64,000 nt of DNA from Chelatococcus sambhunathii (GTDB lineage: Bacteria > Pseudomonadota > Alphaproteobacteria > Rhizobiales > Methylopilaceae), in assembly GCA_031316315.1 (NCBI GenBank), contig JADBEO010000004.1, positions 1 to 64,000 on the forward strand, written 5' to 3'. The notes beneath the pieces are model-generated. The model had not been told where the DNA came from, did no database searches, and saw only the letters and a program-made list of their open reading frames with translations. The position numbers and the translations under genes were made by a program. The first letter of the stretch is position 1, and every line of letters starts with the position of its first letter. Shown here piece by piece: positions 45,268-55,033 of the stretch.

Positions 45268-46059
45268 TCAGCCGCGCCAAGAAAAGGCCGGCTTGCGCTT
45301 CTCCAGGAAGGCGCGCGCGCCCTCCTTCAGATCCTCGCCCGAAAACCCGCCGCGCCACAAAGCGTCGAGCTCGGCGTGGCTCGCCGGATCGTCCAGCCCG
45401 TCAATCGTTCGTTTGGCGACCATCAGCGAATAGCGCGAGTTCGCCTCCAGCTGCGCGAGCAGCGACTCGAGCTCCGCTTCGAGCTGGCCGGCGGGCACGA
45501 CGCGGTCGACCAGCCCGATCGCCAGCGCCTCGTCCGAGGAGATCAGACGGCCTGTGAACAGAAGATCCTTCGCGGCCGACTTGCCGACAGTCGTCACCAA
45601 CCGACGCGTGCTGACGACCGGATAGGCGATGCCGAGCTTCGCCGGCGTCACGCCGAAGCGCGCGCCTTCGGCGGCGAGGCGGATGTCGCAGGCCAGCGCG
45701 ATTTGGCAGCCGCCGCCGACGCAGGCGCCTTCGATCGCGGCGACCGTCGGCTTCGAGATCCTCGCCACCGCCTCCTCGCCGTCGCGCACCGCGTCCGCAA
45801 AGGCGTCGCGGCGCTCCGTCGATGCGCTGGTCAGCGCGACGAACTCCGAGATGTCGGCGCCGGCGGAGAACACGCCACCCGCGCCGCGCACAGTCACCAC
45901 CGCGATCTCCGGATCGCTCTCGATCTCGGCGGCGACCTGCTGGAAGGCGAGCCAGGCCGCCTCGTTCAGCGCGTTCTTCTTCTCCGGCCGGTCGATCAGC
46001 AGCGTCGCGCGCGCGCCCTCGCGCTCGAGGCGGACGGATGCGGCGGTCGGTTCGGCCAT
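45268..46059 (-). CDS. Enoyl-CoA hydratase/isomerase family protein
   Basis: A 263-residue crotonase-fold protein. The CoA-binding oxyanion hole is in [10 protein letters not shown] near residue 66, and the second block is [20 protein letters not shown] near 110, followed by [13 protein letters not shown]. At the position of the first crotonase catalytic Glu there is Ala (TPAKLG), so hydratase activity cannot be assumed; isomerase or hydrolase chemistry is possible. It stands alone, divergent from wrbA across 214 bases. The ATG at 46057-46059 gives the usual N-terminus. The substrate is unknown. Confidence 0.88.
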   Translation of the reverse strand: MAEPTAASVRLEREGARATLLIDRPEKKNALNEAAWLAFQQVAAEIESDPEIAVVTVRGAGGVFSAGADISEFVALTSASTERRDAFADAVRDGEEAVARISKPTVAAIEGACVGGGCQIALACDIRLAAEGARFGVTPAKLGIAYPVVSTRRLVTTVGKSAAKDLLFTGRLISSDEALAIGLVDRVVPAGQLEAELESLLAQLEANSRYSLMVAKRTIDGLDDPASHAELDALWRGGFSGEDLKEGARAFLEKRKPAFSWRG

Positions 46060-46273
46060 TGGGACGCTCGCTCGGAAGGGACCTCGAACCCTTACCATCG
46101 TTCGCCGAAGCTGCGCGTTCGTACGCCTGCGATCGCGCAAATCTGAACGGTCACGTCCTTGCGTCGGCGCAATTGACCGCTCGCGCCTCAACCCTTGCCG
46201 GGGCCAGCGACCCGACGCACTTTCCGCCGCGACCTGTTCACGCCCGCGGGGCGAGGCGGAAAAGGAGGCCGTG

Positions 46274-46873
46274 ATGGCCAAGGTGCTGGTGCTCTACTAC
46301 TCGACCTACGGCCATATCGAGACCATGGCGAACGCCGTCGCAGAAGGCGCGCGGGAGGCTGGAGCCGAGGTCGCCGTGAAGCGCGTGCCGGAGACCGTCC
46401 CTGAGGAGGTCGCGCGGCAGAACCATTTCAAGCTCGACCAGGCCGCTCCGGTCGCGACGGTCGACGAACTGCCGGACTACGACGCCATCATCTTCGGCGC
46501 GCCGACGCGCTTCGGCACGGTCGCGTCGCAGATGCGGTCCTTCGTCGACCAGACCGGCGGTCTGTGGTTCGGCGGCAAGCTGGTCGGCAAGGTCGGCTCG
46601 GTCTTCACCTCGAGCGCGACCCAGCATGGCGGCCAGGAGTCGACGATCCTCAGCTTCATCCCGACCCTGCTGCACCATGGGATGGTCGTGGTCGGGCTGC
46701 CCTACAGCTTCGCCGGCCAGATGAACATGGACGAGATCACCGGCGGCTCGCCCTACGGCGCCTCGACGATCGCAAAGGGCGACGGCTCGCGCCAGCCGAG
46801 CGAGAACGAGCTCGCCGGCGCCCGCTTCCAGGGCAAGCACGTCGCCGAGATCGCGGCGAAGCTCGCGGGGTGA
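46274..46873 (+). CDS. wrbA: NAD(P)H:quinone oxidoreductase WrbA
   Basis: A 199-residue flavodoxin-like WrbA. FMN is bound by the [12 protein letters not shown] loop near residues 8-19. The hallmark blocks [35 protein letters not shown] and [13 protein letters not shown] are all present. It reduces quinones by two electrons, avoiding semiquinone radicals, and is usually stress-induced. The ATG follows AAAGGAGG, the best ribosome-binding site in the region. It is the last plus-strand gene before a convergent flavin monooxygenase. Confidence 0.96.
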   Translation: MAKVLVLYYSTYGHIETMANAVAEGAREAGAEVAVKRVPETVPEEVARQNHFKLDQAAPVATVDELPDYDAIIFGAPTRFGTVASQMRSFVDQTGGLWFGGKLVGKVGSVFTSSATQHGGQESTILSFIPTLLHHGMVVVGLPYSFAGQMNMDEITGGSPYGASTIAKGDGSRQPSENELAGARFQGKHVAEIAAKLAG

Positions 46874-46880
46874 TGCAGGC

Positions 46881-48020
46881 TCAGGCCGCGTCCCGCCAGC
46901 CGTAGATCCAGTCGAGGCCTCGGATGAGCGCGGCCTCCGGCGCAAGCGCGAGCGCCGCGTTGCGCGCGACGGCGGCGGGGCCCGACAGGTGGTCGATGCG
47001 GATCTGCCTTCGGGCGCCCGCCTGCATGCGCGCGCAACGCCGGAGCCGGGCGGCCTCATAGGCCGGCAGGGCGGCGGTCGGGCCGCGCTCGGCCACGAGC
47101 CGCGCCAGAACCGTCGCGTCCTCGATCGCGAAGCCCGCGCCCTGCGCCAGCGAAGGCAGGGCGGCGTGGGCGGCGTCGCCGACGAGCGCGATCCGATCCC
47201 GCTGCATTCTCGAGTCCGGCGCGCGGTCATGCAGCGGCCAGGGCGTCCAGGCCGCCTCAAGCCGAGCGAAGGCTTGCGCCGCCGGCGCCCATCGCCCCGT
47301 GAGCGCGAGCGGAGCCTCGGCCTTCCCGCCGCCGATCAGCACGATGTTGGCCTCCCGGCCGCGGCGCACCGGATAGACGACGAGATGGGCGCCCGGACCG
47401 AGCCAGACGCCGACGGATTTTGGATCGAAGGCGGCCGGCGCTGTATCAGCCGTCACGGTCGCGCGCCACGCCTTGAGCTGCGACGCCCCGACGTCGGTGG
47501 GCAGGCCGATCGCGCCGCGCGCGACCGATCGCAGGCCGTCGCAGCCGGCGAGCCAGTCGCCGGCGAAGGCCGCCTCGCCGGAGGCGTCGGCGACGTCGAT
47601 CTCGACGCCGTTCTCCGTCGCGCGGACGCCGCGCAACTCGCTTGCAAGGCGGATCTCGCAGCTGCCGACCGCGCGCAAGGCCTTGAACAGGATCGCCTGC
47701 AGGTCGGCCCGGTGGACGACGCGGTAGGGCGCGCCCCAGCGCCGCTCGGCCTGCGCGCCCAGCGTCAGCCGCTTCAGGAGCCGGCCGGTGACGGCGTCGC
47801 GGATGACGACCGCCTGGGGCCGTGTGGCGACCGCGTCGAGCGCCTCGTCGAGACCGAGCGCCGCGAGCGCGCGGCCGGCGTTGGGCGACAGCTGCACGCC
47901 GGCGCCGACCTCGTCGAGCCGGGCCGCGCGTTCGAACAGCGTGCTGACCAGCCCGCGCCGGCCGAGCGCAAGCGCAAGGGTCAGCCCCGCGACCCCGCCG
48001 CCCGCGATCAGGGCGGTCAT
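46881..48020 (-). CDS. FAD-dependent aromatic monooxygenase (salicylate hydroxylase/UbiH-like)
   Basis: A 379-residue class A flavoprotein monooxygenase. The FAD dinucleotide site is ALIAGGGVAGLTLALALGRRG at the N-terminus (seen in part), the DG-like motif is LAGCDGLRSVAR near 160, and RIALVGDAAHAALPSLAQGA near 285 contains the GD motif. This arrangement hydroxylates aromatic rings with NAD(P)H and O2. Similar proteins are annotated as salicylate hydroxylase or ubiquinone hydroxylase; the substrate cannot be read from the sequence. It begins 10 bases after the zinc finger gene on the same strand. Confidence 0.88.
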   Translation of the reverse strand: MTALIAGGGVAGLTLALALGRRGLVSTLFERAARLDEVGAGVQLSPNAGRALAALGLDEALDAVATRPQAVVIRDAVTGRLLKRLTLGAQAERRWGAPYRVVHRADLQAILFKALRAVGSCEIRLASELRGVRATENGVEIDVADASGEAAFAGDWLAGCDGLRSVARGAIGLPTDVGASQLKAWRATVTADTAPAAFDPKSVGVWLGPGAHLVVYPVRRGREANIVLIGGGKAEAPLALTGRWAPAAQAFARLEAAWTPWPLHDRAPDSRMQRDRIALVGDAAHAALPSLAQGAGFAIEDATVLARLVAERGPTAALPAYEAARLRRCARMQAGARRQIRIDHLSGPAAVARNAALALAPEAALIRGLDWIYGWRDAA

Positions 48021-48030
48021 TTCTGGGTGC

Positions 48031-48279
48031 TCAGGCCGGCGCGGGCGTATGCCAGAGGCAGCCCGCCGGATCGGTCTCGTCGGCGTGCAGGCTGGCGCGC
48101 AGGCGGTAGAGCGTCGAGCAGTACGGGCAGATGATCTCGGTCTCGTCGCCCATGTCTAGGAACACGTGCGGGTGGTCGAAGGGCGGCTTGGCGCCGACGC
48201 ACATGAACTCGCGCGCGCCGATATGGATGATGGACACGCCGATGTCGTTGGCGAAGTGCGGGACGGCGTGGTCGGCCAT
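48031..48279 (-). CDS. CHCC-type zinc finger protein (NDUFS6 homologue)
   Basis: An 82-residue protein with a zinc-binding C-x8-H-x14-C-x2-C arrangement: Cys27, His36, Cys51 and Cys54 (FMCVGAKPPFDHP and IICPYCSTLYRL). This matches the alphaproteobacterial homologue of the mitochondrial complex I accessory subunit NDUFS6. The alphaproteobacterial proteins are thought to associate with or help assemble respiratory complex I. It is encoded upstream of the flavin monooxygenase with a 10-base gap. No nuo genes are in the window. Confidence 0.93.
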   Translation of the reverse strand: MADHAVPHFANDIGVSIIHIGAREFMCVGAKPPFDHPHVFLDMGDETEIICPYCSTLYRLRASLHADETDPAGCLWHTPAPA

Positions 48280-48452
48280 GTCGGCTCCTCGGCTTTCGGT
48301 GAGTCTGGATTACGGGACCGTGCGAGGCGGAGCAAGATCGATCCCGTAAGGCAGGGAGATCGCCGTCCGCCGGGGCGCCATGCGCCTTTCGTCTTCCTCT
48401 CCCCGGCCGCCGCGGCTATAGGTCCGGCCGCCTCCAGTCTGCCGGATCCGAC

Positions 48453-49205
48453 ATGTCGACCTTCCATTCCGACGGAATCGAACTCGCTTTTCGCGACGAG
48501 GGGGAGGGCGACCCGATCCTCCTCATCCACGGCTTCGCCTCGTCGCTGGACGTCAACTGGGTCGGGCCGGGCTGGTTCGACACGCTGAAGCGCGACGGGC
48601 GGCGGGTGATCGCGATCGACAATCGCGGCCACGGCGCAAGCGAGAAGCTCTACGATCCGGCCTTCTACGGCGCCGACCTGATGGCGGGCGACGCCTTCAA
48701 CCTGCTGGACCATCTCGGGATCGACCAAGCCGACGTGATGGGCTACTCCATGGGCGCCCGCATCACGGCGCTGATGGCGATCAAGCGGCCGGAACGGCTC
48801 CGCAGCGCGATCCTCGGCGGGATGGGCGAGGGGCTCTTGCGCGGCGCGCCGAACGCCCAGGCGATCGCCGAAGGGCTCGTCGCGCCGTCGGTAGACGACG
48901 TCCCGCACCCGATGGCCAAGATGTTCCGGAAGTTCGCCGAAGCGACGGGCGCCGACCGCAAGGCGCTTTCGGCCTGCATGCGCATGCAGCGCTCGCTGGT
49001 CGACGAGGCGATGCTCGCGACCATCAAGGTCCCCGTCCTGGTCGCTGTCGGGACTGAGGACGAGGTGTCGGGCGATCTCGACGCGCTGGTCGCGCTGATC
49101 CCGGGCGCCGAGGCGCTGCCGATCCCGCGCCGCGATCACAACAGGGCCGTCGGCGACAAGGTCTACAAGGAGGGGGTCTTGTCCTTCCTCGGCAGACGAC
49201 CTTAA
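48453..49205 (+). CDS. Alpha/beta hydrolase
   Basis: A 250-residue alpha/beta hydrolase. Oxyanion region is LLIHGFASSLDVNWVGPG, with IDNRGHGASEKL after it. The nucleophile is Ser in VMGYSMGARIT near residue 99, the acid is probably in AVGTEDEVSGD, and the His is in PRRDHNRAVGD. It resembles soluble 3-oxoadipate enol-lactonase/haloperoxidase-type hydrolases with unknown substrate. The ATG follows weak sequence, but the N-terminus is typical. It is divergent from the zinc finger gene across 173 bases. Confidence 0.87.
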   Translation: MSTFHSDGIELAFRDEGEGDPILLIHGFASSLDVNWVGPGWFDTLKRDGRRVIAIDNRGHGASEKLYDPAFYGADLMAGDAFNLLDHLGIDQADVMGYSMGARITALMAIKRPERLRSAILGGMGEGLLRGAPNAQAIAEGLVAPSVDDVPHPMAKMFRKFAEATGADRKALSACMRMQRSLVDEAMLATIKVPVLVAVGTEDEVSGDLDALVALIPGAEALPIPRRDHNRAVGDKVYKEGVLSFLGRRP

Positions 49206-49300
49206 TGCAGCGTTCAGATTTGATCGTATCGCCGGGCTGATGCGTTTACGATCGCGTGTTAGGGTGCCGCCGAGTTCGAGCTGCGCTCCGGAGATGGTCC

Positions 49301-50125
49301 ATGGTCAAGCTGGCGCGCGCCGAAGCTCATAACCTGAAGACGCTCGACCCCGTCTGGGCGCGCATTCGCGCCGAGGCCGACGACATCGTGCGGCGTGAGC
49401 CGGAGCTCGGCGGCTTCATCATGGGCACGGTGCTGAACCATGAACGCCTCGAGGAGGCGGTCGGCCACCGGGTCGCGGCCCGTCTCGACCATGTCGACGT
49501 GCCGCGCTCGATCATCTGGCAGGCCTTCAAGGAGGCGAGCGAGGACGATCCGGAGATCGGCCACGCCATTCGAGCCGACCTCTCCGCCGTCGTCGAGCGC
49601 GACGCCGCCTGCCACCGGGCGATCGAGCCGCTGCTCCACTTCAAGGGCTTTCACGCCATCCAGGCGCATCGTCTGGCGCACTGGCTGTGGAAGCAGGGCC
49701 GGCGCGACCTCGCGCTCTACATCCAGAGCCGCGCCTCCAACATCTTCCAGGTCGACGTGCATCCCGCCGCCCCCTTCGGCAAGGGCGTCTTCTTCGACCA
49801 CGCCACAGGCATCGTCATCGGCGAGACTGCGGTGGTGGAAGACAACGTCTCGATGCTGCACGGCGTGACGCTCGGCGGCACCGGCAAGAGCGATGAGGAC
49901 CGTCACCCGAAGATCCGCCACGGCGTCTTGATCGGCGCGGGCGCGTCGATCCTCGGCAACATCGAGGTCGGACACTGCTCGCGCGTCGCCGCGAATTCGG
50001 TGGTGCTGCGCGACGTGCCGCCGAACGTCACCGTCGTCGGCATCCCGGCCCGCATCGTCGGCGCGAGCCCCTGTGCGGAGCCGGCCCAGACGATGGACCA
50101 GATCTTCTACGACGCCGGCATCTGA
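49301..50125 (+). CDS. cysE: Serine O-acetyltransferase
   Basis: A 274-residue CysE that transfers acetyl from acetyl-CoA to L-serine, the first step of cysteine synthesis. The N-terminal half is helical. The C-terminal half is a left-handed beta helix with hexapeptide repeats (DVHPAAPFGKGVFFDHATG, IVIGETAVVEDNVSMLHGVT, GVLIGAGASILGNIEVG). The active-site His lies in FDHATGI and the CoA-binding loop in TLGGTGKSDEDRHPKI. The ATG at 49301 is preceded by GGAGATG. It forms a hexamer in the cytosol. Regulation by feedback from cysteine is expected for the family. Confidence 0.96.
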   Translation: MVKLARAEAHNLKTLDPVWARIRAEADDIVRREPELGGFIMGTVLNHERLEEAVGHRVAARLDHVDVPRSIIWQAFKEASEDDPEIGHAIRADLSAVVERDAACHRAIEPLLHFKGFHAIQAHRLAHWLWKQGRRDLALYIQSRASNIFQVDVHPAAPFGKGVFFDHATGIVIGETAVVEDNVSMLHGVTLGGTGKSDEDRHPKIRHGVLIGAGASILGNIEVGHCSRVAANSVVLRDVPPNVTVVGIPARIVGASPCAEPAQTMDQIFYDAGI

Positions 50126-50135
50126 AGGGCCGCGT

Positions 50136-51779
50136 TCATTTTCGGACGTGCATCGTCCAGCAGGGGTTGAGGCGGCGCGGCGTGAAGTCGGCCGCCAGCG
50201 CCTCCGCGAACCAGCGCGACATCAGTTCGGGCCCCGGCGCCTCGGCCATGGCGCAGGTGGGCGCGAAAACGGTTCTGGCGCCGGCCAGATAGGCGCGCGC
50301 CTGGTCGAAGCCGAGCGGCGCGATGGTGCGGCCGACGTCGTGGACGATCTTGACGCCCTTCGCGGGCTCCGCCCCCAGCGCCAATCCGAACAGATCGACA
50401 TTGGCGAGCGTGACGACAGGGCCGAGCGACGCCGCGTCGGTTCCGATCGCCCGGATCGCGTCGTCGACGATCTTCCACTGCGCCAGATAGAGCTCCACGT
50501 CGGAGCGGTTGATCTGATCCCGTCCGTCGCCCGACAGGTCCTTCAGCAGGCCTGCGCCCTGGGTCCAGATCGCCGCCGTTGCCTCCGCCCGACCGAGCAT
50601 GGCCGCGGGGACGGCGGTATGCGGCAGGAAGCGCTCGACCCAGACGACCGGCGCCGCCGGACCCTTTCGCTTGAGCAGAACCGCCGTCCCGTTCTCGAAG
50701 GCGTTGATCGCGAGCGCGCCCGCGCTCAGCGTCGCGGCGGCGACGAGGACGGCCATGCGAAGGCCGCCCGGCCGCCGACCGCCGAGGGCGGGCGCGAAGA
50801 CGAGGCCCGCGGCGCTGGAGAATTCAAGGCCTTCCGTGCCCTGGCTTTCGGAGAAGACGAGGGCGGCGAAGGCGGCGGCCATGGCGAGCGGGACCGATAG
50901 AGCCGCGCATGCGCCCCGGCTCGTCAGCGCCGCGCCCGAGCGCCGGATTTCGCCGACGACGTCCAGAAGCCGCCAAGCGATGAGGGCTGCGAGGACGCAT
51001 TGCAGCGCAAAGGTGCGAAAGATGAACGAGGCGAAGAAGTAGGGGGCCGAGGCGGAGTTGATCGCGGACATCGCGCGGATGTCTGCGATGTACCCGCTGA
51101 CGAGGCCGCCGCTTGCGGCTTCCACGCCCGCCAGCGCCCCGATGGACAGGCCCGCGCCGATCAGCACGGCGCGCCGCCAGACCGGATTGCAAAGCGCGAG
51201 GACCAGCGCCGGCGCGAGCGCAACGCCGACCAGAACGATCTTGAGGAAGAACGCGAACAGCAGGGCGTAGGCGAGCAGCACGCCCTTGACGCAGGCGCCG
51301 CCTGTTTCGGACGAACGGAAGATCCAGGCGAGCGCGGCGATCGAAAATGCCGAGGCCAGCCTGTTGTAGCTGGCGATGAACGAGATGCCGTAGAAGTTCG
51401 GCTGGGTCGTGTTGAATGGGAAGAGCGCTGCGAGCGCGACGACCAGCAGGAAGATCCAGAGTTCGATTCGCCTTTCGAAGGTCGCGCCGGCGGCAATGAC
51501 GAGCGGCGCGATCAGCAGGAAGCCGACGAGGTGCGCGCCGATATAGGCCGGCGCCGCTGGCAGCAGCCATCCGCCGGCCAGATAGCCGAGATAGGGCTCG
51601 ACGCCGGTGGGCAGCGAGAAGTCGCGATGAGGCAGCTGGCCAAGCGCGATCCGGCGGGCGCCGTCGGCGAGGAACAGCGCGTCGTTGCCGCCTGATCCGG
51701 CGGTCAGCGTCGGCCAGATCGTCCAGACGGCGGCATAGAGCGCGACCGTCAGAATGACGAGCAGCACCGCCTCGCTCAT
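50136..51779 (-). CDS. Polytopic membrane protein, GT-C-like, unknown function
   Basis: A 547-residue protein with roughly 10-12 hydrophobic helices in the first 400 residues and a soluble C-terminal part of about 150 residues ending TPRRLNPCWTMHVRK. Near the N-terminus GSGGNDALFLADGARRIALG and PHRDFSLPTGVEPYLGYLAG resemble the opening loop of GT-C glycosyltransferase-like proteins, where acidic residues bind the lipid-linked donor. I cannot assign a substrate. It is alone on its strand between cysE and glnE, with no sugar-nucleotide or polysaccharide genes nearby. The start at 51779 (MSEAVLLVILTVAL) is favoured. Confidence 0.75.
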   Translation of the reverse strand: MSEAVLLVILTVALYAAVWTIWPTLTAGSGGNDALFLADGARRIALGQLPHRDFSLPTGVEPYLGYLAGGWLLPAAPAYIGAHLVGFLLIAPLVIAAGATFERRIELWIFLLVVALAALFPFNTTQPNFYGISFIASYNRLASAFSIAALAWIFRSSETGGACVKGVLLAYALLFAFFLKIVLVGVALAPALVLALCNPVWRRAVLIGAGLSIGALAGVEAASGGLVSGYIADIRAMSAINSASAPYFFASFIFRTFALQCVLAALIAWRLLDVVGEIRRSGAALTSRGACAALSVPLAMAAAFAALVFSESQGTEGLEFSSAAGLVFAPALGGRRPGGLRMAVLVAAATLSAGALAINAFENGTAVLLKRKGPAAPVVWVERFLPHTAVPAAMLGRAEATAAIWTQGAGLLKDLSGDGRDQINRSDVELYLAQWKIVDDAIRAIGTDAASLGPVVTLANVDLFGLALGAEPAKGVKIVHDVGRTIAPLGFDQARAYLAGARTVFAPTCAMAEAPGPELMSRWFAEALAADFTPRRLNPCWTMHVRK

Positions 51780-52023
51780 GCGCGATCCGGCGATCTGCAG
51801 GCTGGTCTCGGTGGATCGCGCGGTCAGGATGAACACCTGGATGAACTGGAGCCGCGCCGCGCGGCCGCCGCGATTTGTCGGGCGACGACCGGCCTAGTCA
51901 AACGAGTTTGCGCGGCGTCGTTACGAGACGTCGTTAACGTGACAGAGCCTGAAGTCTAACGCCCGCCGCCTTGTCCTCGCCGCCTCCGTCGCACAAGGCT
52001 CTCGGTCGAGGAGGCGCAAGTCC

Positions 52024-55002
52024 ATGGCCGCAAGATCGACCGCGAAAGCGTCCGCTCCGGCCGCCGGGCGGCTGCCGGAGGACGCGCTCGCCGCGCGCAT
52101 CGTGGGCTCCGCGAAGGCCGCCCCGGCTGCGGCGGGAGGCGCGAAGCTCGACGAACGCCTCGCCGAGGAGGACGCCGTCGAACTTGACGCGCTCGCGCAG
52201 CGGGAGCCCGCGGTCCGAACGGCGCTCGAGCGTCTCGCCGAACATTCGCCGTTCCTGTGGGGTCTGATCGACCGCGATCCCGACCGCGCAGTCCGCGCTT
52301 TTTCGGCGGCGCCGGAGACGCGGCTTTCCGAAATCGTCGCGGCGATGGACGGCGCGTGGCGCGACGACGATCGCGCCCTCGCCGCCGCGCTCCGGCAGGG
52401 CCGGGCGGAAGCCGCGCTTACCATCGCGCTCGCCGACATCGGCGGCGTCTGGGAGGGGGCCGAAGTGACGGCGGCGCTGTCCGACGTCGCGGAGGCGGCG
52501 ATCCGCGCCGCGACGCGGGCGGCGCTCAGGGACGCCTATCGCGCCGGCAAGCTGATGCTGCCCCATCCGGAAGACCCCGAGAAAGGATCGGGCTTCTTCG
52601 TGCTCGGCATGGGCAAGCTCGGCGCGCGTGAACTCAACTACTCCTCCGACGTCGACCTGATCGCCTTCTTCGACACGGAGGTCTCGCAGGTCGCGGACGA
52701 GGAGGAGATCACCTCCGTCTTCGTCCGCGTCGCGCAGACGATCGGCAAGCTGCTGCAGGAGCGCACCGCGGACGGCTACGTCGCCCGGGTCGACTTCCGC
52801 CTCAGGCCCGACCCCGGCTCCACGCCGGTCGCGATCTCCCGCGACATGGCGCTCAGCTATTACGAGAGCGTCGGCCAGAACTGGGAGCGCGCGGCCATGA
52901 TCAAGGCGCGCGTGGTCGCCGGCGACGCCGACGCGGGCGAGCTGTTCCTGAAGGAACTGCGCCCGTTCATATGGCGCCGATCGCTCGACCATGCGGCGAT
53001 CGCCGACATCCACGCCATGAAGCGGCAGATCCACGCCCACAAGGGCCACGGGCAGATCGCCGTCGAAGGCCACAATCTGAAGCTCGGCCGCGGCGGCATC
53101 CGCGAGATCGAGTTCTTCGCGCAGACCCAGCAGCTCGTCGCGGGCGGCAGGGATCCGGACCTGAGAAGCCGCAGCACGATCGAGACGCTCGGCCGGCTGG
53201 TCGAGACGGGATGGATCACCGCGACGGCGCGCGACGCCCTTGTCGACGCCTACTGGTTCCTGCGCGGGCTCGAGCACCGCCTGCAGATGATCGACGACGC
53301 CCAGACCCACACGCTGCCGGACGACGAGGAGGAGCTTCTGCGCTTCGCGCGCTTCGCCGGCTACGAGGACCGCGACAGCTTCGCCAAGGTGCTGACGACG
53401 CGGCTCAAGCTCGTCCAGCGCCACTACGCCAAGCTGTTCGAGGACGCGCCGGACCTGTCGTCGGAGGCCGGCAGCCTCGTCTTCACAGGCGAGGACGACG
53501 ACCCCGATACGCTGAGAGCGCTGTCGGGCATGGGCTACGCCGAGCCGGCCTCAGCGATCCAGACGGTGCGCGGCTGGCATCGCGGCCGCTACCCCTCGAT
53601 GCGCAGCGCCCGCGCCCGCGAGATCCTGACCGAGCTAGCGCCGGCGATTCTGCAGGCGTTGGCGAAATCCGGCCGGCCGGACGCGGCGCTCAACGGCTTC
53701 GACAAGGTTCTGGAGCGCACGACCGGCGGGATCGCGTTGCTCGCGCTGGTCCGCGCCCATCCGGAAATTCTGAACCTGCTGGCCGATGTTCTCGGCGCGG
53801 CTCCTCGGCTGGCAGAGACGCTGGCGCGCCGCCCTCGCGTGCTCGACGCGCTGCTCGACCCGGCCTTCTTCGGCCATCTACCGAGCCGGGAGGAGATCGA
53901 AGCCCGCGTCTCGGAGGCGCTCGCGCAGTCGACGACCTACGAAGACATGCTCGACCGCGCCCGCATCGTCGGACAGGAGCTCAACACGCTGATCGGCATC
54001 CGCGTCGCGTCGGGCACGGCGCCTGCGGACCAGGCGGGCCTCGCCTTCGCGCGCACCGCCGACGTGCTGGTCGAAGCCCTGTTCGAGCGCGTCGAGGCGG
54101 AGCTCGTCCGTGTCCACGGGCGGGTGAAGGGCGGGCAGGCGGCGGTCGTCGCGATGGGCAAGCTCGGCGGGGAGGAGATGACCGCGGCCTCCGATCTTGA
54201 CCTCATCCTGCTTTATGAGCATCCGGACAAGACGACGGAGACCGACGGCGACCGCCCGATCGCTCCATCACAATTCTACGCGCGGCTGACGCAGCGTCTC
54301 ACCGCCGCGATCTCGGCGCCGACGGCGGAAGGGGTGCTCTACGACACCGATTTCCGCCTCAGGCCGTCAGGCCGCGCCGGGCCGCTCGCGACGCGGTTAA
54401 AGGCCTTCGAGAGCTATCAGGCGGAGGAGGCGGAGACCTGGGAGCATATGGCGCTGAGCCGCGCCCGCGTGGTCGCCGGTCCGAAGACGTTCCGCAGGAC
54501 GGTCGGACGGGCGATCGGCAAGGTTCTGACGATGAAGCGCGACCCGAAGAAGGTCGCGAAGGACGTGCGCGAGATGCGCGCGCTGCTCGACAGGGAGAAG
54601 GGCGGCGGCGGTCCGTGGAATCTGAAGCACGCGCCGGGCGGGCTGGTCGATATCGAGTTCGTTGCGCAGGCGCTGCAGCTCGCTTACGGCCACACGAAGC
54701 CCAAGCTGCTTTTCACGGTGACCGCCGGGGCGATCGACCGGGCTCGGGAGGCGGGCCTGCTCGACGAGGAGGACCACGCGGCGCTCGTCTCCGCGGCGCA
54801 TCTCCAGCTCGACCTGACGCAGGCGCTGCGCGTCGCCGTGGAGGGTACGCGTTTCGATCCGGACGACGCCCCCGAAGGGCTCAAGGCGCTGCTTTGCCGC
54901 GTCGGGGAGGCGCCGGATTTTTCGAGGCTGACGGCCGACCTCGCCGAGCGCCAGAAGGCGGCGCGCGCGGTGTTCACGCGGGTGATGAAGAACCTGGAAT
55001 AA
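52024..55002 (+). CDS. glnE: Bifunctional glutamine synthetase adenylyltransferase/deadenylylase
   Basis: A 992-residue GlnE, which adds AMP to glutamine synthetase or removes it according to nitrogen status through PII signals. The N-terminal adenylyl-removing half contains GMGKLGARELNYSSDVDLIA near residues 195-215. The C-terminal adenylyltransferase half contains AMGKLGGEEMTAASDLDLIL near 710. Both nucleotidyltransferase motifs (G-S-D-D/E) are intact, so both activities are expected. The N-terminus is Ala-rich. The ATG at 52024 is preceded by GAGGCGCAAGTCC. It converges on the sensor kinase gene with a 31-base gap. Confidence 0.96.
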   Translation: MAARSTAKASAPAAGRLPEDALAARIVGSAKAAPAAAGGAKLDERLAEEDAVELDALAQREPAVRTALERLAEHSPFLWGLIDRDPDRAVRAFSAAPETRLSEIVAAMDGAWRDDDRALAAALRQGRAEAALTIALADIGGVWEGAEVTAALSDVAEAAIRAATRAALRDAYRAGKLMLPHPEDPEKGSGFFVLGMGKLGARELNYSSDVDLIAFFDTEVSQVADEEEITSVFVRVAQTIGKLLQERTADGYVARVDFRLRPDPGSTPVAISRDMALSYYESVGQNWERAAMIKARVVAGDADAGELFLKELRPFIWRRSLDHAAIADIHAMKRQIHAHKGHGQIAVEGHNLKLGRGGIREIEFFAQTQQLVAGGRDPDLRSRSTIETLGRLVETGWITATARDALVDAYWFLRGLEHRLQMIDDAQTHTLPDDEEELLRFARFAGYEDRDSFAKVLTTRLKLVQRHYAKLFEDAPDLSSEAGSLVFTGEDDDPDTLRALSGMGYAEPASAIQTVRGWHRGRYPSMRSARAREILTELAPAILQALAKSGRPDAALNGFDKVLERTTGGIALLALVRAHPEILNLLADVLGAAPRLAETLARRPRVLDALLDPAFFGHLPSREEIEARVSEALAQSTTYEDMLDRARIVGQELNTLIGIRVASGTAPADQAGLAFARTADVLVEALFERVEAELVRVHGRVKGGQAAVVAMGKLGGEEMTAASDLDLILLYEHPDKTTETDGDRPIAPSQFYARLTQRLTAAISAPTAEGVLYDTDFRLRPSGRAGPLATRLKAFESYQAEEAETWEHMALSRARVVAGPKTFRRTVGRAIGKVLTMKRDPKKVAKDVREMRALLDREKGGGGPWNLKHAPGGLVDIEFVAQALQLAYGHTKPKLLFTVTAGAIDRAREAGLLDEEDHAALVSAAHLQLDLTQALRVAVEGTRFDPDDAPEGLKALLCRVGEAPDFSRLTADLAERQKAARAVFTRVMKNLE

Positions 55003-55033
55003 GCGCCTGCCAATACGCGTCGACGCTTTCGTT

